Source: Armatimonadota bacterium
GTDB lineage: Bacteria; Armatimonadota; Fimbriimonadia; Fimbriimonadales; Fimbriimonadaceae
Length of the DNA: 64,000 bases
Assembly: GCA_017303935.1 (NCBI GenBank)
Contig: JAFLBD010000003.1
Location: 124,001-188,000 of the forward strand
Reading direction: 5' to 3'
Shown in pieces: positions 1-8,766 of this stretch. Every line of letters starts with the position of its first letter. Within the stretch, counting starts at the first letter, position 1. A model generated the notes under the pieces. That model was not told the origin of the DNA. It saw nothing but the letters and a program-made list of their open reading frames with translations, and did not search any database. The position numbers were made by a program, and so were the translations under genes.

Positions 1-1034
1 TGAGCACCCTTGTTGTCTGGGTTCAAATCGTATAGCCGCTTGAAGAACGGAACGGCTTCATCGTATCGGCCTTGAGTGTAGAGCACCAAGCCGAGGTTGT
101 TCAGACTGGCTGCATCCTTTGGATCGATATCGAGTGCCCGCTTGTAAGCAGCTTCTGCGCCTTCAGCATCGTTTGCTTGCATGCAAAGAACACCTCGGTT
201 GAACCAGAAGTTCTTATCGCCGGCCATCATGTCTTCGACTTCAGCCATCATCTTCATGGCATCGTCTCGTCGACCTGCTCGGAGATAGAGATCGCTCAAA
301 GCGGCCTTAACTGACGGATCGGTTTCGCCAACGGAAAGAGCTCGCTCGAAATACGCGATTGCGTCATTGACCTTTGAGAGTCGATAGTACGAAAAGCCAG
401 CGTTGCGAGCAAAATTTGCGAGATCCGTTCGGAGATCGCTTGCTGCAGCGAACTTCGAAGCGGCCATTGCAAAGTCGCCTTTGAGTTCGTACGATGCGCC
501 CAGGTTGTTCTTGATGAACGCATCCTTTCCATCGAGCTTTTCGGCTGTTGTCAGCGCGCTGATGGCTGCATCCGCGTTCTTCTTCGCCAGTTGGAGGCTA
601 CCGATGTTGTACCAAGCCTCGACCATGTCAGGCTTCATCTTTGCAACGACGGTGTATGTTGCGAGAGCCTTATCGTCTTGCGAGGTCATCAAGTAGGCAT
701 TGCCCAAGTTGACCTTGACTTCGAGGTCGGTTGGGCGCAGCTCTTGTGCCTTTTCCAACGAAGCGACAGCCATTTCGGGCTTGCTTTGTCGGAGGTAGAT
801 GAATCCCAACCAACTGTGGGCTTCGCCGTTGGACGGGTCTGCCTTGACAACTGCTTCCAGCTTAGCGGCAGCGTCGTTCAATTGGCCGGCCTTGTAGAGC
901 TGAGCAGCTTCAAAAACTTGTGCGTTTGAAGCAGGGGCAACCGGCTCGGTTTGGGCCATTGCGGTGCCGACAATCAACATTGCGGTCAAAAAGGTGAAGC
1001 TCAGCTTTTTGATCCAATTCTTCTTTACAGTCAT
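1..1034 (-). CDS. Exported tetratricopeptide-repeat protein (3' end beyond window)
   Basis: I translated this gene by hand from the ATG at 1034, which is preceded by GGGGAAG as ribosome binding site. It begins with a basic stretch and a hydrophobic signal segment ending in a likely AMA cleavage site before QTEP. The remainder is a string of about eight TPR units with the usual small-residue pattern, for example NNLGASYELKGDF and NNLGLVLYTQGRYDEA. TPR arrays bind proteins, so a periplasmic scaffold is likely, but no partner can be read from the sequence. The frame is still open at base 1, so the C-terminus is missing. It lies 68 bases downstream of purL on the same strand. Confidence 0.88.
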   Translation of the reverse strand, partial: MTVKKNWIKKLSFTFLTAMLIVGTAMAQTEPVAPASNAQVFEAAQLYKAGQLNDAAAKLEAVVKADPSNGEAHSWLGFIYLRQSKPEMAVASLEKAQELRPTDLEVKVNLGNAYLMTSQDDKALATYTVVAKMKPDMVEAWYNIGSLQLAKKNADAAISALTTAEKLDGKDAFIKNNLGASYELKGDFAMAASKFAAASDLRTDLANFARNAGFSYYRLSKVNDAIAYFERALSVGETDPSVKAALSDLYLRAGRRDDAMKMMAEVEDMMAGDKNFWFNRGVLCMQANDAEGAEAAYKRALDIDPKDAASLNNLGLVLYTQGRYDEAVPFFKRLYDLNPDNKGA

Positions 1035-1102
1035 TTTCTTCCCCAAAATTCGCTAATTGCTAATAACGAAGTGTGACGCCACATTTGGCGCACTTCCCTT
1101 TA

Positions 1103-3364
1103 TTATCCACCGTTCACTGCAGAACCAATCGAATCTTGATAATATTCAAGCAGTTGTGCGGTGTTCAGATCGATTTTTGTAGCCAAATCGGCAGATAGTT
1201 GGAACTGCGTCCCGCCCACTGATCCGATAATCTCAACAAAAACGCCTTTTGCGTTAGCGACTCGCTTAAGATGTTCCACATTTTGAGACGAAACACCCGC
1301 AAAAACTACACCAGGAAATTCACCGAATAGCGCAGAAGTTGGGGACATTTCTGAGAAGACTTTTGAACGAGAAAGTTCCAATCTGGCTCCATGCCCCGAA
1401 GTAATCGCCATTTCGGCGAGAGCAGTGGCAGCCCCGCCTTCGCTCAAATCGTGTGCACAGGTCAATAATCCTTGCGCGGCGCATTCCACCAAAAAGGAGT
1501 GCAATCGAGCCTCAGCCGCCATATCTGGAGATTCGGGAACCCCATTTTCGATCCCGTGAACTGCGCTCAGATATCGACTAGCGCCGAGGCCCGTTCCGCT
1601 CAGCGGCCCCGGAGTGATGACCACGACTTCATCGCCCTCGCTCCAGCCGCTCCCGATCGCCTTGGAACCGTCTTCCAGCACACCGAGCATGCCGATGATC
1701 GGTGTCGGCAAGACCTCGCCGAGTTCGCTCTCGTTGTAGAAGCTCACGTTGCCGCTCACCACCGGGATGGAAAGCGCATCAGCTGCCTCTGCGATTCCTT
1801 TCACCGCGCGATCAAACTGCCAATAGACATGCGGCTGTTGTGGATTGCCAAAGTTGAGGCCGTCGGTAATCCCTGCTGGCATCGCGCCCGTGCAAGCGAC
1901 ATTTCGTGCTGCTTCGGCTACCGCCAGCATTCCCCCGCGATATGGATCGAAGTAGGTCCAAAGCGCATTGCCATCTAGCTTGATCGCAAGACCTTTCTTA
2001 GTCCCCCGGGGTAGAAGTACGGCGGCATCCGCCTTTCCAGGGTGAATCAAGGTCTGGGTTTGTACTTCTTGATCAAACTGGTTAAAAATCCATCGCTTGC
2101 TGGCGATATTGGGATCCGAAAGTATCGATAGCAACTCAGCGTTGGGATCGCGAACCGTGAACTTGGAAGCATCAAATTGCTTGGCTTCGGCGTAGTAGGC
2201 GGGCTCTTCCACCTTCGACTGATACACCGGGCAATGATCGGCAAGGTGGGTCGGATCAAGGTCTGCTTCTAGCTTCCCATGACGATAAACTCTCACCCTG
2301 CCGGAATCCGTCACGTTGCCAATGACCACCGCTTTAAGTCCCCATTTGTGGAACACGTCAAGGACCTCTTGTTCTCTGCCGGCGTGAGCCACACACAGCA
2401 TCCGCTCTTGCGATTCGCTGAGCATCAGTTCATAAGCGGTCATGTCGGATTCGCGCATTGGAACCAAGTCCAAATCGACTTCCATTCCGACGCCTTTCTT
2501 TGCACTCATTTCGATGGTGCTGCAGGTCAAACCCGCGGCTCCCATGTCTTGGATCGAATGGATCGCACCAGTTTGAAGCGCTTCCAGTGTGGCTTCGATC
2601 AAGAGTTTTTCTGCAAACGGGTCACCGATTTGCACATTCGGACGCTTTGAATCGGAGTCTTCGCTGAGGCTATCGCTTGCAAAGGTCGCGCCGTGGATGC
2701 CATCTTTTCCTGTCGCGCTTCCCATATAGATCACTGGGTTCCCAACTCCCTCTGCAGCTGAAGTTGTGATCTCGTCTAGCTTTACCATGCCTACTGCCAT
2801 TGCATTGACAAGCGGATTGCCAGAGAATCTTGGATGGAAGCCGACTTCGCCCGCAACAGTTGGAACACCAACGCAATTGCCATAGCCCGCGATACCGGCG
2901 ACCACATGTTCGAACAAGAACCGGTTGCGCGCGGCGATACTTTCGGGCGTATCGGGACCTGGCTTTACCGGGCCAAATCGTAATGAATTGAGACAGGCAA
3001 TCGGTCGCGCGCCCATCGTAAAGATATCGCGCAGGATTCCTCCTACGCCGGTTGCCGCACCTTGATACGGTTCTACCGCGCTTGGGTGATTGTGCGATTC
3101 GACCTTAAATGTAACGCCCAAGCCGTCTCCAATGGGGACAATTCCGGCGTTTTCTAGACCATCGCCATCCATAGCCTCTTTGTATTGCTTAAAATAGGCA
3201 AGGACGGGTTTGGAGTACTTGTATCCGCAGTGTTCGGACCACATGACTGCAAACATGCCTAACTCAGTTTGGTTAGGCTCCCGGCCCATGAGTTCGCATA
3301 TGCGCCCATATTCAAAACTGTTGAGCCCCATGCTGGCGGCAAGATCAATCGCGGTGGCGGCCAT
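1103..3364 (-). CDS. purL: Phosphoribosylformylglycinamidine synthase subunit PurL
   Basis: PurL makes FGAM from FGAR, ATP and ammonia delivered by PurQ, the fourth step of purine synthesis. From the ATG at 3364 the product is 753 residues, the size of the small stand-alone PurL. The N-terminal WSEHCGYK puts the catalytic His at about residue 45. Other recognisable blocks are SHNHPSAVEPYQGAATG, GITDGLNFGNP and HDLSEGGAATALAEM. The frame stays open upstream to 3502, but those residues do not look like PurL. ATGs at 3373 and 3364 both fit. The 3364 one sits 7 bases after a TATAAT and has no Shine-Dalgarno, suggesting a leaderless message. Its 5' end overlaps the opposite-strand lipoprotein gene. 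Confidence 0.95.
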   Translation of the reverse strand: MAATAIDLAASMGLNSFEYGRICELMGREPNQTELGMFAVMWSEHCGYKYSKPVLAYFKQYKEAMDGDGLENAGIVPIGDGLGVTFKVESHNHPSAVEPYQGAATGVGGILRDIFTMGARPIACLNSLRFGPVKPGPDTPESIAARNRFLFEHVVAGIAGYGNCVGVPTVAGEVGFHPRFSGNPLVNAMAVGMVKLDEITTSAAEGVGNPVIYMGSATGKDGIHGATFASDSLSEDSDSKRPNVQIGDPFAEKLLIEATLEALQTGAIHSIQDMGAAGLTCSTIEMSAKKGVGMEVDLDLVPMRESDMTAYELMLSESQERMLCVAHAGREQEVLDVFHKWGLKAVVIGNVTDSGRVRVYRHGKLEADLDPTHLADHCPVYQSKVEEPAYYAEAKQFDASKFTVRDPNAELLSILSDPNIASKRWIFNQFDQEVQTQTLIHPGKADAAVLLPRGTKKGLAIKLDGNALWTYFDPYRGGMLAVAEAARNVACTGAMPAGITDGLNFGNPQQPHVYWQFDRAVKGIAEAADALSIPVVSGNVSFYNESELGEVLPTPIIGMLGVLEDGSKAIGSGWSEGDEVVVITPGPLSGTGLGASRYLSAVHGIENGVPESPDMAAEARLHSFLVECAAQGLLTCAHDLSEGGAATALAEMAITSGHGARLELSRSKVFSEMSPTSALFGEFPGVVFAGVSSQNVEHLKRVANAKGVFVEIIGSVGGTQFQLSADLATKIDLNTAQLLEYYQDSIGSAVNGG

Positions 3365-3740
3365 TGCATGCATTATATCTGCTGGATGCGAATCTCCCCC
3401 CAATGTTGCTGGGGAGTGGGCAGGCAAAAGAAAACTGCAATACGACCACACCGTTCCCGCTGATATCGTTGCCTCGATGGAGAATGTGAACCTGAAGCTC
3501 AATGAGGACGGGACCTATGTGCTGACCTTTCAGAGTTTAGGAACTACCGGCGAGTGGGACGCTTCCGGTCAGACGGTGTGGCTGAAACCAAAACAAGTGA
3601 TGGGTCAACCGATTTCCCGGTTGACTGGTCCGGCAAAAAAACTGGGCGAACCTGTCTCGCTGAGTTTTACTGAGAATCAGTTGATTTTTCAGGATGAAAA
3701 TCCGGACATGGAAGGCGTGAAGCTCGAGCGTGAGAAGTAA
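3330..3740 (+). CDS. Small lipoprotein, unknown function
   Basis: From the ATG at 3330 the product is 136 residues. It starts with a signal peptide containing one Arg, a hydrophobic core and the lipobox ISAGC, so Cys20 would be lipidated. The mature part carries NVAGEWAGK and a TGEWDASGQTVWLKPK stretch, the look of a small beta-barrel (lipocalin- or META-like). I do not recognise a named family. The open frame extends upstream to 3210, but that part is antisense to purL and not lipoprotein-like. The first 35-44 bases overlap the 5' end of purL head to head. LemA follows 45 bases downstream. Confidence 0.78.
   Translation: MLAARSIAVAAIACIISAGCESPPNVAGEWAGKRKLQYDHTVPADIVASMENVNLKLNEDGTYVLTFQSLGTTGEWDASGQTVWLKPKQVMGQPISRLTGPAKKLGEPVSLSFTENQLIFQDENPDMEGVKLEREK
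3372..3377 (-). promoter_or_regulatory. Candidate -10 box of purL
   Basis: TATAAT on the minus strand, 7 bases before the ATG at 3364. No good -35 or Shine-Dalgarno is seen. It lies inside the coding sequence of the divergent lipoprotein gene. The position fits a leaderless transcript. Confidence 0.45.
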
Positions 3741-3785
3741 CGTGAAACCTTGAAGAATGCTGGTCCGTACCTAGCAGTAGAAACC

Positions 3786-4352
3786 ATGAACATCGGCCCA
3801 GTCGCCATCGGAATCGTCTTGATTATCGTCATTTTGGCGATCATTTTGATCGTGTGTTACAACACTCTCATCGCGAAAAAACAGGGGGTCAAAAACGCTT
3901 GGGCACAGATCGAGGTTCAACTGAATCGTCGCTACGACTTGGTTCCGAATCTGGTTGAAGTCGCGAAAAAGTACATGGCTCACGAAGCGGACACACTTAC
4001 TAAAATCGTTGAGGCGCGAAGCAAGGCTATGAGTGCCTCGGGTCCTCCGGATTCGATGGCTGCGAACAACGTTCTATCTGGAGCGCTTGCGAATCTGTTC
4101 GCGGTCGCCGAGAGCTATCCTGATCTCCGGTCTAGCGAGAACATGATCCAGCTTCAGCAAGAGCTTTCTAACACAGAAAGCAAGATTGCTTTTGCCCGGG
4201 ATTTTTACAATTCGGCGGTGATGCAGTTGAACACCGCCATTGAGCAATTTCCTACCAATTTGATGGCAGGTGCGGCGAAGGCGACTCCTGCGGCATTCTT
4301 CGAAATCGACGATCCTGCCGCATCCGAACCAGTTAAAGTCCGCTTCGATTGA
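3786..4352 (+). CDS. lemA: LemA family membrane protein
   Basis: 188 residues from the ATG at 3786. An N-terminal membrane helix at about residues 5-25 is followed by YNTLIAKKQGVKNAWAQIE and RRYDLVPNLVEVAKKY, the hallmark of LemA proteins. The rest is a long helical bundle ending in TNLMAGAAKATPAAFFEID, also typical. LemA proteins have one membrane helix with the helical domain outside the cytoplasm. Their role is not settled, although they often neighbour M48 peptidases or TPM-domain proteins, neither of which is seen here. A TTG start at 3750 would add 12 residues before the membrane helix and is less likely. Confidence 0.92.
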   Translation: MNIGPVAIGIVLIIVILAIILIVCYNTLIAKKQGVKNAWAQIEVQLNRRYDLVPNLVEVAKKYMAHEADTLTKIVEARSKAMSASGPPDSMAANNVLSGALANLFAVAESYPDLRSSENMIQLQQELSNTESKIAFARDFYNSAVMQLNTAIEQFPTNLMAGAAKATPAAFFEIDDPAASEPVKVRFD

Positions 4353-4356
4353 GCCA

Positions 4357-4362
4357 TAATTT
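4357..4362 (+). promoter_or_regulatory. Candidate -10 box of the histidine phosphatase gene
   Basis: TAATTT (overlapping CATAAT) lies 6 bases before the ATG at 4369. No Shine-Dalgarno is visible, so a leaderless start is possible. Confidence 0.3.
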
Positions 4363-4368
4363 GGCACG

Positions 4369-4992
4369 ATGCGCCTGTTTCTGATCCGGCATGGTCAAAC
4401 CGAATGGAACGTTTTACAGAAGGCACAGGGGCATTCGGACATCCCCCTAGACGACCTTGGCTTGAAGCAAGCTGAGAGCCTGGCAAAGCACTTTTCTAAC
4501 TTGTCTTTGCAGTTCGTATTCTCCTCTGATTTGGTTCGGTCTGCAGACACCGCGAGGCCGCTCGCCGAAGCAACAGGCGCCAAGCTGATCTTAACTTCCC
4601 TCCTTCGAGAACGGAGCTTTGGCGATTGGGAAGGCTTGAACTATCCCGAGATTCGCGAGCGAATCGCCACCCTTGGCCCAGATCCCGGCTATGCAGTTCC
4701 GCCCGGGGGCGAATCTATGGCGATGGTTCATGAGAGGCTCGACAAATTTCTCGATGGCCAGTTCGAAACATGCGAAGCGGCTGCAGTGGTTTCTCATGGT
4801 GGGACGAGTTCGGCTTTGCTTGCGCACTTGCTCGGCACCCCACCGGGGACAGGCCGAGCGTTCCGGTTTTCGAATACCGGAGTTAGCGAGCTACGAAAAC
4901 TTCCTACCGGCGGATGGATTTTGGAGAAGTACAACGACACTTCTCACCTAGCGCAGGAGGCGCTACAGCGCGCACATGGGATCATCGGTTAA
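4369..4992 (+). CDS. Histidine phosphatase superfamily protein (phosphoglycerate mutase-like)
   Basis: 207 residues. The N-terminal LFLIRHGQTEWN carries the phospho-accepting His of the RHG motif. SSDLVRSADTA, the acid residue in RERSFGDWEG and the second His in VVSHGG complete the active site. The class includes cofactor-dependent mutases, alpha-ribazole phosphatase and broad phosphatases, and the sequence alone does not say which. The gene overlaps lnt by 17 bases, so translation of the two is probably coupled. Confidence 0.9.
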   Translation: MRLFLIRHGQTEWNVLQKAQGHSDIPLDDLGLKQAESLAKHFSNLSLQFVFSSDLVRSADTARPLAEATGAKLILTSLLRERSFGDWEGLNYPEIRERIATLGPDPGYAVPPGGESMAMVHERLDKFLDGQFETCEAAAVVSHGGTSSALLAHLLGTPPGTGRAFRFSNTGVSELRKLPTGGWILEKYNDTSHLAQEALQRAHGIIG

Positions 4993-6436
4993 GGCGGCTA
5001 TTCCTGCCCTGCTTTCCGCGATTCTTCTCGGGCTCGCATTTCCCCCCTTGCCCACGTTCTTGTTGGTGTTTGTGGCGATAGTTCCGTGGTTGCAGTCGCT
5101 TCGTGCACCGGATTGTCGCCCGCTCAGGTCCGGTGCGCTGTTTGGAGCGATCTTTATGGGCAGCCAGATGTTCTGGCTCGTGATATTTGTAGGCAAGTGG
5201 ACCGGTTCGACAGGGCTGGCGATGTTGCCTTGGGTGATCGCGACGGGATTGTTGATCCCATTTTTCATGCTGCTGGGCTGGTTGATTCACCAATGCTACA
5301 AGCTCAATGCGCCGTGGGCGATCCCTCTCGTTTGGGCGGGGGTCGAGGTTCTGCGCAGCACACTTCCTGGCGCTGCGTTCCCTCACGCTATCGTCGCAAT
5401 CCCTCTTTACGTGGTGCCGGAGATCATTCAGCATGCGTCGATCGGCACCATGTTCTTTGTCTCTGCGAGCGTGGTGCTGGTGAACGTAGTTTTGTTGGAA
5501 GTGGCGGAACGCGCTCCAATTCGCCGCACAATTGTGATGGCGTCGATCACGGCCGGAGTCTTCATGTATTCCGTTTACCGACACGCCGAACCGCAGGGCG
5601 GAGACACCAAAACGTTAGTGATTGGTCAACTCGGCACAGACTTGGCCTTTGGCGATCCGTCCACCGAGGACATGCGCGTGGGAGAAGCAGTGAGCGAAAT
5701 CGCCGCCAAGGCCGATAGCTGGAACGCGGATCTGTTGATTTTGCCCGAGGGACTCGGTGTAGCGAGTGGAGACTCGCTCCCACAAGTTCCGTTTAGCATG
5801 CCAGCGACTCCAGTCATCTTTGGCACCCAGCGCCGTTCCGAGCACGTGTACCAAAGCGCTTATGCGTTTGATGGCACGCTCCAATCGGTTGACAAAACTC
5901 ATCTTGTGGTGTTCGGCGAGTACGTCCCATTCCGAGACAGTCTGCCGTTTTTGAAGTCGTTCAATCTCCCTTCTGGCGATCTGGTGCCCGGCGACAAAGT
6001 GGGATTGCTCAAACCTTCGGGAATTCCGGTCGGGGTATCGATCTGCTTTGAGACGCTCTTTTACGACGTTGCTGCGACTCAGGCAGACATGGGCGCCCGG
6101 CTCTTGGCTACGATCAGCATTGATGATTGGTACGCCGGCTCTGGTATGAACCAAAACCTGCTTGCTGGAACGGTTTACCGTGCCGTTGAGAACGGACTGC
6201 CGATGGCCCGTGCGGCAAGTCTGGGTGAGTCCGCGTTGATTGACAGCCGTGGGAATATGTTAGCTAGGGCACCGTTCGGCAAGAGGTTTGCCCTCAGAAC
6301 CACCGTCAAGCTGCCGGAGAAGACAGACGCCTTCGCCTATCGAAGTGCGTTCCCGATCATTGCCATGCTCACTTGTGTTGGCGTGGCGATCGCGAGCTTT
6401 GCGTCCAAACGAAAAAAGTCCGCGCCGTCCAAATGA
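4976..6436 (+). CDS. lnt: Apolipoprotein N-acyltransferase
   Basis: Lnt transfers an acyl chain to the N-terminal Cys of lipoproteins at the outer face of the inner membrane. The first 200 residues are hydrophobic with about six membrane helices. The C-terminal half is a nitrilase-type catalytic domain with the triad Glu258 (LPEGLG), Lys307 (DKTHLVVFGEY) and Cys357 (SICFET), followed by a last membrane helix. Length (486) is close to the usual 500. The basic tail KRKK is encoded by the A-run that serves as the U-tract of the opposite-strand rpsT terminator. Lnt fits a diderm envelope and the lipoproteins encoded in this window. Confidence 0.95.
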   Translation: MGSSVKAAIPALLSAILLGLAFPPLPTFLLVFVAIVPWLQSLRAPDCRPLRSGALFGAIFMGSQMFWLVIFVGKWTGSTGLAMLPWVIATGLLIPFFMLLGWLIHQCYKLNAPWAIPLVWAGVEVLRSTLPGAAFPHAIVAIPLYVVPEIIQHASIGTMFFVSASVVLVNVVLLEVAERAPIRRTIVMASITAGVFMYSVYRHAEPQGGDTKTLVIGQLGTDLAFGDPSTEDMRVGEAVSEIAAKADSWNADLLILPEGLGVASGDSLPQVPFSMPATPVIFGTQRRSEHVYQSAYAFDGTLQSVDKTHLVVFGEYVPFRDSLPFLKSFNLPSGDLVPGDKVGLLKPSGIPVGVSICFETLFYDVAATQADMGARLLATISIDDWYAGSGMNQNLLAGTVYRAVENGLPMARAASLGESALIDSRGNMLARAPFGKRFALRTTVKLPEKTDAFAYRSAFPIIAMLTCVGVAIASFASKRKKSAPSK

Positions 6437-6448
6437 ACGACGCGGACT
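6412..6448 (-). terminator. Intrinsic terminator of rpsT, inside the 3' end of lnt
   Basis: Minus strand: an 8-bp stem, AGTCCGCG with CGCGGACT, extended by two further pairs after a mismatch, then a run of six T. It overlaps the last codons and the stop codon of lnt, whose TGA lies in the loop. Confidence 0.85.
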
Positions 6449-6479
6449 CAATATTGTCCGTAAACTAAACCGGGCTAAA

Positions 6480-6752
6480 TTAGCTCTTCTTCGCCTTGTT
6501 GATGGCACTCATCAAGCGGGACTTGCGTCGAGCAGCTTGGTTCTTATGGATAACACCGTTTTGAGCGGCCTTATCGAGAGCTTTAACTGCACGCACGATC
6601 GCTTCTTCGGTTGTCGGGGCAGAAACGTCCGCTTTAGCGTTTTGCTTTGCCTTTTTGATGTAGGTCTTGAGAGCACTCTTGATGCCCTTGTTTTGCTCGG
6701 TTCGCTTTGCGATCCGTCGAAGGTCTTTCTTACTTGACTTAAGATTTGCCAT
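6480..6752 (-). CDS. rpsT: 30S ribosomal protein S20
   Basis: 90 residues, very basic and helical. It begins MANLKSSKKDLRRIAKRTEQN and ends with KNQAARRKSRLMSAINKAK, both characteristic of bacterial S20, which binds 16S rRNA in the body of the small subunit. It is a single gene facing lnt. Its terminator lies within lnt. A perfect 9-bp stem-loop lies between it and the upstream gene at 6831. Confidence 0.97.
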   Translation of the reverse strand: MANLKSSKKDLRRIAKRTEQNKGIKSALKTYIKKAKQNAKADVSAPTTEEAIVRAVKALDKAAQNGVIHKNQAARRKSRLMSAINKAKKS

Positions 6753-6785
6753 ATTTTTGGTTGCGTCGGTTTAGTTTTTGGACTG

Positions 6786-6813
6786 ACTCCGGGGGAAAAA
6801 GGTACCCCGGAGT
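6786..6813 (-). repeat. Perfect stem-loop between the 603-residue protein gene and rpsT
   Basis: ACTCCGGGG (6786-6794) pairs with CCCCGGAGT (6805-6813) around a 10-base loop. It follows the stop of the 6831-8642 gene and precedes rpsT on the minus strand. The T-run is in the loop rather than after the stem, so it is either a weak terminator of the upstream gene or part of the rpsT leader. Confidence 0.5.
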
Positions 6814-6830
6814 GCGGCCCGATTGCAATG

Positions 6831-8642
6831 CTATCGGCGAAGGATGAACTTTCGCTTGGTCTTGTCGAACCCTTGTTCGACCTTTTTGGCGTCGTAGTGC
6901 CAGACTGGCGAGCCGGATCGTTGATAGAAGCAAGCGTAGCTGCTAAGCAACGAGGCGACCAATCGGCGCGAGGATCGGCGAACGACGTTGACTTCCCACA
7001 GAAGTGTGAGATAGTCGGCGCCCTTTGGCCAGTGCGACATCACTTCGCGGAGAATGTCGTACGTGCTGAGCTCTTCGCTTCGCGATTGGAGCTCGCGCAT
7101 CTCTTCCATCCGTTGCGAGGTAATAAATACCACCGGGTCGGTTTGGTCTAGCCATGCGAATTCGTACACGTTCGGCTTCGAAGTTCGGGTCAATTGGAAA
7201 ACAGCGCCGGATTCAACTGGATTTTCGTAGAACCAGTCGATCAAACCGAAGATCAATCGATCGCGCATGTTTGCCCAGGCTTGAACTTCTCGTCCATTTG
7301 GATCGATGAAGATCAGTTCTTGGAAGTCGACGCCTTCGCCAATAAATCCGGTTGGGAGTTGGCAGGTTGGGAAGGTTCCAAGTTCGCGGTGAATCGACTT
7401 GAGGACGCATCGAACATCTTCGGCGGCAGACTTTGGTCCACCGACGGCTTCCTGATCGAGAACATCCATTGCGAGAGGGTGATTCAACAGCTTTCGCAGG
7501 GTGCTGCTAAGACCATCATCATTCAATTCGCTGTCAATGAACTCGCCTTCGTCGTCCTTGAAGTCTGTCGTTTCGAACTTGAAAATGTCTGGAACCGACA
7601 TCACCAGTTCAGGCACGACGTCCTTCTTGTTGAATCGGTCGCCGCCCACCCAAAGAACTTCGCTTCGAGTTCGGAGTGCGGCCATAACGTTCTCGAGGTC
7701 GTCTGGGAATGTCTTGACGCTCGGAGTGATTTCGTAGAAATCTTCGAGAATCTTGGTTGCGGTGATACTGGCTTCGCTCTCTTGGATTCGCTTGACCATT
7801 CGATCAACATCTTCCGATTTGACTTCGATTGGTGCGGCATCTTCGATCTCGACGGTTGGAGCGAGACGCTCTGCAACCTTGACCGCTGTCATCAGCCACT
7901 TCTTCATTCCATCCGTCGAATGGATGGTGCCGCCAGCGGCGTAAACCATGCCTTCCGCGGCGAACACGATGGCGTAGAACTTTCGCCAGTCGTATCTGAG
8001 GAATGCCTTTGGATCCTGCGGATTGAGGGCCTTCCAAGCCACTGCGCCAAACGCCTTCGCGCTCACTGGTGCGGCTTTCTGCAGTGCCTCAACGATCTCG
8101 CCAGCATCTGTGAAATTGACTTTGCCAATCTTCTTTTCGATCTCTTCGACTTCGGACGCAGAGACCTTGTTTCGAGCGAGTTCCGTTTCGACGGAGTCGT
8201 TCTTGGTCCGGAATGCCCATGCGTTGGAGAAGAGCAGATTGCCTTCGGTGATGCCCACATCAACGCCGCGTTCGATGCTCCGCAGAACGGTTTCTTCGGT
8301 CGTCAGCGGGTTGAGCAGTTGGAGTTCGCTCACCAGGAGGTTCAGCGGCATTGGGCCGCCAAATCGCTCGATGGTCATCTTGATCGCTTCTGAGAGCGGG
8401 CGACCGAAGCCTTCGAGCCGGGCAGCAGGAATCCAGCGTCGCTCGGAATAGGCAAATTTGTTGGGGTTCGATGCAAGCAACGAACGCACTGCGGCAAGAC
8501 CGAGACCATGGTTGCTGAGTCGATCAGCGATCTCGCTCAATTTGACAACAGTTTGAAGCTCCGAAAGTTCGGCAAGAATCAAACGATCGGCAAACTCACG
8601 CGCAATAGTTTCTTCTGGGTTAATTTGGATTGCTTTGGCCAA
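6831..8642 (-). CDS. Unknown cytoplasmic protein with winged-helix-like ends
   Basis: I do not recognise this family. I place the start at the TTG at 8642, preceded by GAGG seven bases upstream, giving 603 residues. The frame is open to 8813, but that extension crosses the likely mutY terminator. The protein is soluble, with no signal peptide or membrane span. The N-terminal 150 residues look like two winged-helix units (LSEIADRLSNHGLGLAAVR, then FGGPMPLNLLVSELQLL). The middle is acidic and helical. The C-terminus (TYDILREVMSHWPKGADY through WHYDAKKV) resembles another winged helix and ends in a basic tail. A nucleic-acid or transcription-related role is a guess. Confidence 0.75.
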   Translation of the reverse strand: MAKAIQINPEETIAREFADRLILAELSELQTVVKLSEIADRLSNHGLGLAAVRSLLASNPNKFAYSERRWIPAARLEGFGRPLSEAIKMTIERFGGPMPLNLLVSELQLLNPLTTEETVLRSIERGVDVGITEGNLLFSNAWAFRTKNDSVETELARNKVSASEVEEIEKKIGKVNFTDAGEIVEALQKAAPVSAKAFGAVAWKALNPQDPKAFLRYDWRKFYAIVFAAEGMVYAAGGTIHSTDGMKKWLMTAVKVAERLAPTVEIEDAAPIEVKSEDVDRMVKRIQESEASITATKILEDFYEITPSVKTFPDDLENVMAALRTRSEVLWVGGDRFNKKDVVPELVMSVPDIFKFETTDFKDDEGEFIDSELNDDGLSSTLRKLLNHPLAMDVLDQEAVGGPKSAAEDVRCVLKSIHRELGTFPTCQLPTGFIGEGVDFQELIFIDPNGREVQAWANMRDRLIFGLIDWFYENPVESGAVFQLTRTSKPNVYEFAWLDQTDPVVFITSQRMEEMRELQSRSEELSTYDILREVMSHWPKGADYLTLLWEVNVVRRSSRRLVASLLSSYACFYQRSGSPVWHYDAKKVEQGFDKTKRKFILRR

Positions 8643-8722
8643 GTGAAATCCTCGGCGCCCACTTCGGGCGCGAACCTCAATTATGGCATTTTCGCGCGGT
8701 CCTTTGCTACGGCGGCGAGTCA

Positions 8723-8766
8723 GAAAAATGGCAAAGCCCCCTTGGATGATCCAAAAGGGCATTTGC
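8723..8766 (-). terminator. Probable terminator downstream of mutY
   Basis: On the minus strand GCAAATGCCC pairs with GGGCTTTGC (one bulge). An inner helix, TTGGAT against ATCCAA, is partly paired across a mismatch, and CATTTTTC follows. It lies about 150 bases beyond the mutY stop. Confidence 0.55.

Noticed and set aside
3210-3329. Longer start for the small lipoprotein
   Set aside because: The added residues are antisense to conserved purL codons and would bury the signal peptide.
7194-8393. Plus-strand open frame of 399 codons
   Set aside because: Antisense to the 603-residue protein gene. Composition is unlike a real protein, with no start signal, and it reflects codon bias of the opposite strand.
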